Shown piece by piece: positions 6,460 through 10,069 of a DNA stretch of 10,069 nt. Under the pieces are notes generated by a model. That model was not told the origin of the DNA and did no database searches. It saw only the letters and a program-made list of their open reading frames with translations. Position 1 is the first letter of the stretch; each line of letters opens with the position of its first letter. A program made the translations under genes and the position numbers. Origin of the DNA: Pseudomonadota bacterium (GTDB taxonomy: Bacteria > Pseudomonadota > Gammaproteobacteria > Steroidobacterales > Steroidobacteraceae); assembly GCA_018241455.1 (NCBI GenBank), contig JAFEDW010000058.1:1-10069 (forward strand). The letters run 5' to 3'.

Positions 6460-8210
6460 CAGGCTGGGGCGCGACGGTGCTGGCGCTCGCCGGGTTCGCG
6501 CTCGGCGGCGTGGTTTGCGCTGGCGAGCGCACCGCGCTCGGCTACGCGACGCTGATGTCGGGCGATTATCCCCGACCTGTCGATTTCCCGGCCTACGCGC
6601 CCGCCGCCGACGCGCAGGTCGCAAAGCAGCAGTTCAACGGCGTGCTGACGCTGCGCTTCCGCGGCACGCTGCCGCACCACACGCTGCTTGTGGACCCAGC
6701 CTATGTCGGCCCGCAGGACCTCGAGCTGGCGCTGACCTGGCCGGCCGATTTCTCCTATCGCTTCGTGCAGGACGGCGATGCGCTCGTGCCGCTGCGGCGC
6801 GGCGCCATTCCCGGCCGGCATGGCTGGTGGGAAGTGATCCTGGAGCCGGGCCGGGTGTGGAACGAGCCTGGCGACCATGGGCTGGCGCGCGCGGCGATCC
6901 CGTTCACGCTCGAGGAGAAGAACGCCAACTGCATGCACAACGGCGTGCTGATGTTTCTGTTCGGCGCCGACGGCACGGTCTCGCACACCGCGATGCAGAT
7001 CGCGAGCGAAACCTGCCGCTACCTGCACGTGGATCTCTGGGCCATGCTCGACACGCGCTATCAGCGCGCCGGACCGGCTGGCCGGGCCGATGCGGCGGCG
7101 GCCGCATCCGCGGTGGCCGCGTACCGCGCCGAGCGCGCGGCGCGCCTGCCGCATCGATCGCTGGCGCAGCTGGCCAGCGAGCACCCGGAAGTCGATGTCG
7201 GCGCGCTCGCGATCGGTGCGCCCGGAGCCAGCACGTTGCACGGCCTGGTCGTCGGCGGCATCCACTACACCTCCGACTGCGAGACGCGCGCAGGATCGTA
7301 TCCGTACTGCGATGAACTCGACCTGCCGTCGTATTCGCTGGCGAAATCGGTGTTTGCGGCGACTGCGCTGATGCGGCTGCAGGCCTTGCACGCCGATGCC
7401 GGCGCGCAGCTCGTCAGCGCGCACGTGCCGCAATGCCGTGGCCCCGCCTGGCAGCGCGTGACCTTCCTGGATGCGCTCGACATGGCGACCGGCAACTTCG
7501 ACTCGGCCGCGTACGAGGCCGACGAGGATGCGGCCGGCACGGCCGGGTTGTTCATGCCGCTCGATCACGCCAGCAAGATCCGCTACAGCTGCACCGTGTA
7601 TCCGCATCGCGCCACGCCGGGCACGCAATGGGTCTATCACAGCTCGGATACGTACATCCTCGGCACGGCGCTCGCGCATTACCTGCGCCACCAGGCGCAG
7701 TACCGGCAGGCCGACCTGTTCCGCGACCTGATCGTCGCGCAACTCTATGCACCGCTCCACTTGAGCCCCACCGCCCGCGTCACTCGCCGCACCTACGATG
7801 CGGTGGCGCAGCCGTTCACCGGCTGGGGCCTGAGCCTCAAGCCAAATGATGTCGCGCGGCTCGGCATGTTCTACGCCGTCGACCACGGCGCGATCGACGG
7901 CCAGCCGTTGCTCGACGCGACGCTGATGGAACAGGCCCTGCAGCGGGATGCGAACGCGCGCGGCCTGCCGGTCGCGGGCTTCGCCACATTGCGCTACCAG
8001 CACGGATTCTGGGCGCGCAACCTCAAGGCCGTGTTGGGCTGCGCGCACGACACCTGGGTGCCGTTCATGTCGGGCTTCGGCGGGATCTCGGTGGTGCTGT
8101 TCCCGAACGGCGTCGTGTACTACAACTTCGCCGACGACGGGCAGCTCGCCAGTTTCGACTGGGCGGCGCCGGCGCGCGAGGTGCGCAAGCTCGGCGACTA
8201 CTGCCAGTAG
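6456..8210 (+). CDS. Exported serine hydrolase, beta-lactamase/PBP fold, with unassigned N-terminal domain
   Basis: A 584-residue protein whose ATG overlaps the regulator's stop codon as ATGA. No separate ribosome binding site is visible, so coupled translation is likely. Residues 1 to about 24 look like a Sec signal peptide (hydrophobic VLALAGFALGGVVCA) with cleavage probable after CA/G. A region of about 230 residues that I do not recognise follows; it includes NANCMHNGV (C159) and SETCRYLHVDLW (C187), a possible periplasmic disulfide pair. From about residue 235 comes a PF00144-like serine hydrolase: SLAK at 294-297 is the SxxK nucleophile motif, YHS at 394-396 (in WVYHSSDTYILG) stands where class C enzymes have YxN, and SGFGG at 539-543 is in the position of the KTG/HxG motif. 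Likely a periplasmic esterase, amidase or peptidase; the substrate is unknown. Being co-expressed with the MocR-like protein, it may act on the same compound that the regulator senses. Confidence 0.87.
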   Translation: MTGWGATVLALAGFALGGVVCAGERTALGYATLMSGDYPRPVDFPAYAPAADAQVAKQQFNGVLTLRFRGTLPHHTLLVDPAYVGPQDLELALTWPADFSYRFVQDGDALVPLRRGAIPGRHGWWEVILEPGRVWNEPGDHGLARAAIPFTLEEKNANCMHNGVLMFLFGADGTVSHTAMQIASETCRYLHVDLWAMLDTRYQRAGPAGRADAAAAASAVAAYRAERAARLPHRSLAQLASEHPEVDVGALAIGAPGASTLHGLVVGGIHYTSDCETRAGSYPYCDELDLPSYSLAKSVFAATALMRLQALHADAGAQLVSAHVPQCRGPAWQRVTFLDALDMATGNFDSAAYEADEDAAGTAGLFMPLDHASKIRYSCTVYPHRATPGTQWVYHSSDTYILGTALAHYLRHQAQYRQADLFRDLIVAQLYAPLHLSPTARVTRRTYDAVAQPFTGWGLSLKPNDVARLGMFYAVDHGAIDGQPLLDATLMEQALQRDANARGLPVAGFATLRYQHGFWARNLKAVLGCAHDTWVPFMSGFGGISVVLFPNGVVYYNFADDGQLASFDWAAPAREVRKLGDYCQ

Positions 8211-8237
8211 CGCGGGCGCGTGACAGGCGCGCGCACA

Positions 8238-8255
8238 GCCGGCGCGAACGCCGGC
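8238..8255. terminator. GC hairpin between convergent genes, possible bidirectional terminator
   Basis: GCCGGCG and CGCCGGC form a perfect 7-bp stem around a CGAA loop in the 60-base gap between the convergent hydrolase and RND genes. Outer bases (GCACA to the left, TGTGC to the right) could extend it with bulges. No T-run follows on either strand, so it is not a classical intrinsic terminator. It may slow polymerase, protect mRNA ends, or be a chance product of high GC. Confidence 0.4.
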
Positions 8256-8270
8256 GGCGCGTGTGCCGCG

Positions 8271-10069
8271 TCATGCCTTCAGCTTGCGCCCACCCAGCAG
8301 GCGCTGGACGGATACGAACAGCACCGGCACGAACAGCACGCCGAACACCGTGCCGGCGATCATGCCGCCGAAGATGCCGGTGCCGATCGCGCGTTGCGCG
8401 CCTGCGCCGGCGCCGTGCGCCAGCGCCAGCGGCAGCACGCCGAAGCCGAAGGCGAGCGAGGTCATGACGATCGGCCGCAGTCGGTCGTGCACCGCATGGA
8501 GCGTGGCCTCGATCAGCCCCATGCCGGCGTCGAGATTCAGTTTCGCGAATTCCACGATCAGGATCGCGTTCTTGCTGGCCAGGCCGATCGTCGTCAGCAT
8601 GCCCACCTGGAAGTAGATGTCGCGCTCGAGGCCGCGGATCGCCGTTGCGATGACTGCTCCGATGATGCCCAGCGGTACGGCCAGCAGGATCGGGATCGGC
8701 ATGATCCAGCTCTCGTACAGCGCGGCCAGCGCCAGGAACACGATGATCAGCGACATCGTGTAAAGGATCGGGGTCTGCGCGCCGGCGGCGCGCTCCTCGT
8801 ACGACTGGCCGGCCCACTCGACACGGTAGCCGGGCGGCAGCTTGGCCGCGGCCTCCTGCACGATCTGCATCGCGGTGCCGGACGATACGCCCGGCGCCGC
8901 ATCGCCGTTGATGTTGACCGCCGCGACGCCGTTGAAGCGCTGCAACTCCGGCGAACCGAATTCCCAGTGCGAACTGCTGAACGCGGAGACCGGGACCATC
9001 GTTCCCGAATCGCTGCGTACATACCAGCGGTTGAAGTCCTCGGGATTCATGCGGAACGGCGCATCGCTCTGGATGTAGACGCGCTTGACCTTGCCGCGGT
9101 CGATGAAATCGTCGATGTAGCGGCCGCCCCAGGCGATGCCGAGCGTCTCGTTGACCTGGTCCATCGACACGCCGAGCGCGGCGGCGCGCGAGGCGTCGAT
9201 GTCGAGGCGGTACTGCGGCGAATCCTCGGATCCATTCGGGCGCACGCCGTTCAGGCGCTTGTCCTGCGACAGCATGCCCAGCAGCTGGTTGCGCGCGGCG
9301 ATCAGCGCCTCGTGGCCATTGCCCCCTTCATCCTTCAGGTAGAAATCGAATCCCGACGAGGTGCCCAGCTCGGTCACCGCCGGCGGCACGATCGGATAGA
9401 CGAGGCCATCCTTGACCTGGCTGAACGGACCCCAGGCGCGGCCGACGATGGCCGACACCGACTGGTCTTCGCGCGGGCGCTTGTCCCAGTCTTTCAGCAG
9501 TATGAAGCCAATGCCGGAGTTCTGGCCGGTGCCGCTGAAACTGAAGCCCTCGACGGTGAACACCGAATCGACCAGCGTCTTTTCGTGATCGAGGAAGTGA
9601 TCCTGCACCTTGTCGAGCACCTTGACGGTGCGGTTGGCGGTGGCGCCGACCGGGGTCTGCACGAACACCAGCATCCAGCCCTGGTCTTCGGCCGGCAGGA
9701 ACGAGGTCGGCAGCCGGATGAACAGCAGCCCCATCAGCGCCGCCAGGCCACCGTAGATGAGCATGTTGCGGCCGGTGTGCCCGAGCATGCGCTGCACGGT
9801 GGCGTGATAGCGCTTGTGCGTCGCCTGGTAGCCGCGGTTGAACACCTCGAAGAAGCGCGTCGCGCGCGCGCCGTGCGTCTCCTTGGACACCGGCCGCAGC
9901 AGCGTCGCGCACAGCGCAGGCGTCAGCGACAACGCCACGATCACCGACAGGATCATCGCCGCGACGATCGTCACCGAGAACTGGCGGTAGATCACGCCGG
10001 TCGAACCATCGAGGAAGGCCATCGGGATGAACACCGCGGTCAACACCGTGCCGATGCCGACCAGCGCGC
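8271..10069 (-). CDS. HAE1-family RND efflux pump inner-membrane subunit, C-terminal part (5' partial)
   Basis: 598 residues are visible, about the last 57 percent of an AcrB/MexB-type protein. The frame is open to base 10069, so the N-terminal half is outside the window. It begins inside TM5 (ALVGIGTVLTAVFIPMAF), then TM6 (ending SLTPALCATLL) and TM7. Next comes the second periplasmic porter/docking loop, with the HAE1 hallmarks AEDQGWM, FSFSGTGQNSGI and LKDWDKRP. TM8-TM12 follow. The proton-relay lysine of TM10 is kept in GLASKNAILIVEFAK (codon 8571-8573), as is the MTSLAF threonine of TM11; the paired Asp of TM4 are off the window. The protein exports hydrophobic or amphiphilic compounds with proton antiport, in a tripartite complex with a periplasmic adaptor and a TolC-like channel. 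The partner genes would be expected upstream, beyond the right edge. The C-terminal tail after TM12 is short (about ten residues, ending GGRKLKA). Confidence 0.97.
   Translation of the reverse strand, partial: ALVGIGTVLTAVFIPMAFLDGSTGVIYRQFSVTIVAAMILSVIVALSLTPALCATLLRPVSKETHGARATRFFEVFNRGYQATHKRYHATVQRMLGHTGRNMLIYGGLAALMGLLFIRLPTSFLPAEDQGWMLVFVQTPVGATANRTVKVLDKVQDHFLDHEKTLVDSVFTVEGFSFSGTGQNSGIGFILLKDWDKRPREDQSVSAIVGRAWGPFSQVKDGLVYPIVPPAVTELGTSSGFDFYLKDEGGNGHEALIAARNQLLGMLSQDKRLNGVRPNGSEDSPQYRLDIDASRAAALGVSMDQVNETLGIAWGGRYIDDFIDRGKVKRVYIQSDAPFRMNPEDFNRWYVRSDSGTMVPVSAFSSSHWEFGSPELQRFNGVAAVNINGDAAPGVSSGTAMQIVQEAAAKLPPGYRVEWAGQSYEERAAGAQTPILYTMSLIIVFLALAALYESWIMPIPILLAVPLGIIGAVIATAIRGLERDIYFQVGMLTTIGLASKNAILIVEFAKLNLDAGMGLIEATLHAVHDRLRPIVMTSLAFGFGVLPLALAHGAGAGAQRAIGTGIFGGMIAGTVFGVLFVPVLFVSVQRLLGGRKLKA

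Noticed and set aside
6456..6530. Lipoprotein signal on the hydrolase (Cys in GGVVCAG)
   Set aside because: The residues before Cys (GVV) do not match a lipobox; an ordinary signal peptidase I site after CA is more likely.
4603..6624. Open frame of 673 codons antisense to the regulator gene
   Set aside because: Its product is Arg/Gly/Ala-rich with no domain features. The opposite frame encodes a clear wHTH and aminotransferase-like fold.
6339..8048. Open frame of 569 codons antisense to the hydrolase gene
   Set aside because: Composition is typical of an antisense shadow; the SxxK hydrolase is on the + strand.
7320..8100. Hydrolase as a beta-lactam resistance enzyme
   Set aside because: The SxxK motif is shared by esterases and peptidases of the same fold, and YHS and SGFGG depart from the class C beta-lactamase motifs. 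Nothing in the window points to resistance.

Overview
The window is GC-rich, densely packed DNA whose gene families (a TonB-dependent outer-membrane receptor, a tetratricopeptide sulfotransferase, an HAE1-type RND pump) point to a Gram-negative proteobacterium. The style best fits a high-GC gammaproteobacterium of the Steroidobacter/Nevskia/Xanthomonas kind, or a sphingomonad-like organism. That placement is inferred from family repertoire and composition, not from a phylogenetic marker. There are no rRNA, tRNA, CRISPR, insertion-sequence or phage signals. Six protein genes fill nearly all of the window, two of them cut by its edges.

Left block (1-3355, + strand): the barrel of a TonB-dependent receptor, its N-terminal plug cut off by the window edge. 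It is followed after 13 bases by a protein with N-terminal TPR-like repeats and a C-terminal PAPS-dependent sulfotransferase domain. The ribosome binding site of the second gene lies directly behind the stop codon of the first, so the two are almost certainly one transcription unit.

Middle block (3320-8210): an MFS transporter on the - strand, whose 3' end overlaps the sulfotransferase tail to tail by 36 bases. Divergent from it is a MocR-type GntR regulator, followed by a secreted serine hydrolase of the beta-lactamase/penicillin-binding fold. Regulator and hydrolase overlap by four bases (ATGA) and should be translationally coupled. The 95-base divergent spacer carries a recognisable sigma-70-like promoter for the regulator and a TCCAGTC direct repeat at its start site, a plausible operator. 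The regulator is odd. Its wHTH is normal, but the aminotransferase-like domain has lost the PLP-binding lysine and the surrounding motifs, and about 90 Trp/Tyr-rich residues are appended at its C-terminus. MFS, altered MocR and hydrolase look like a small self-contained sense-and-respond cassette; this is the most interesting part of the window.

Right block (8271-10069, - strand): the C-terminal half of an AcrB/MexB-type RND efflux pump, cut by the window edge and convergent with the hydrolase. The 60-base gap between them holds a 7-bp perfect GC-rich hairpin.
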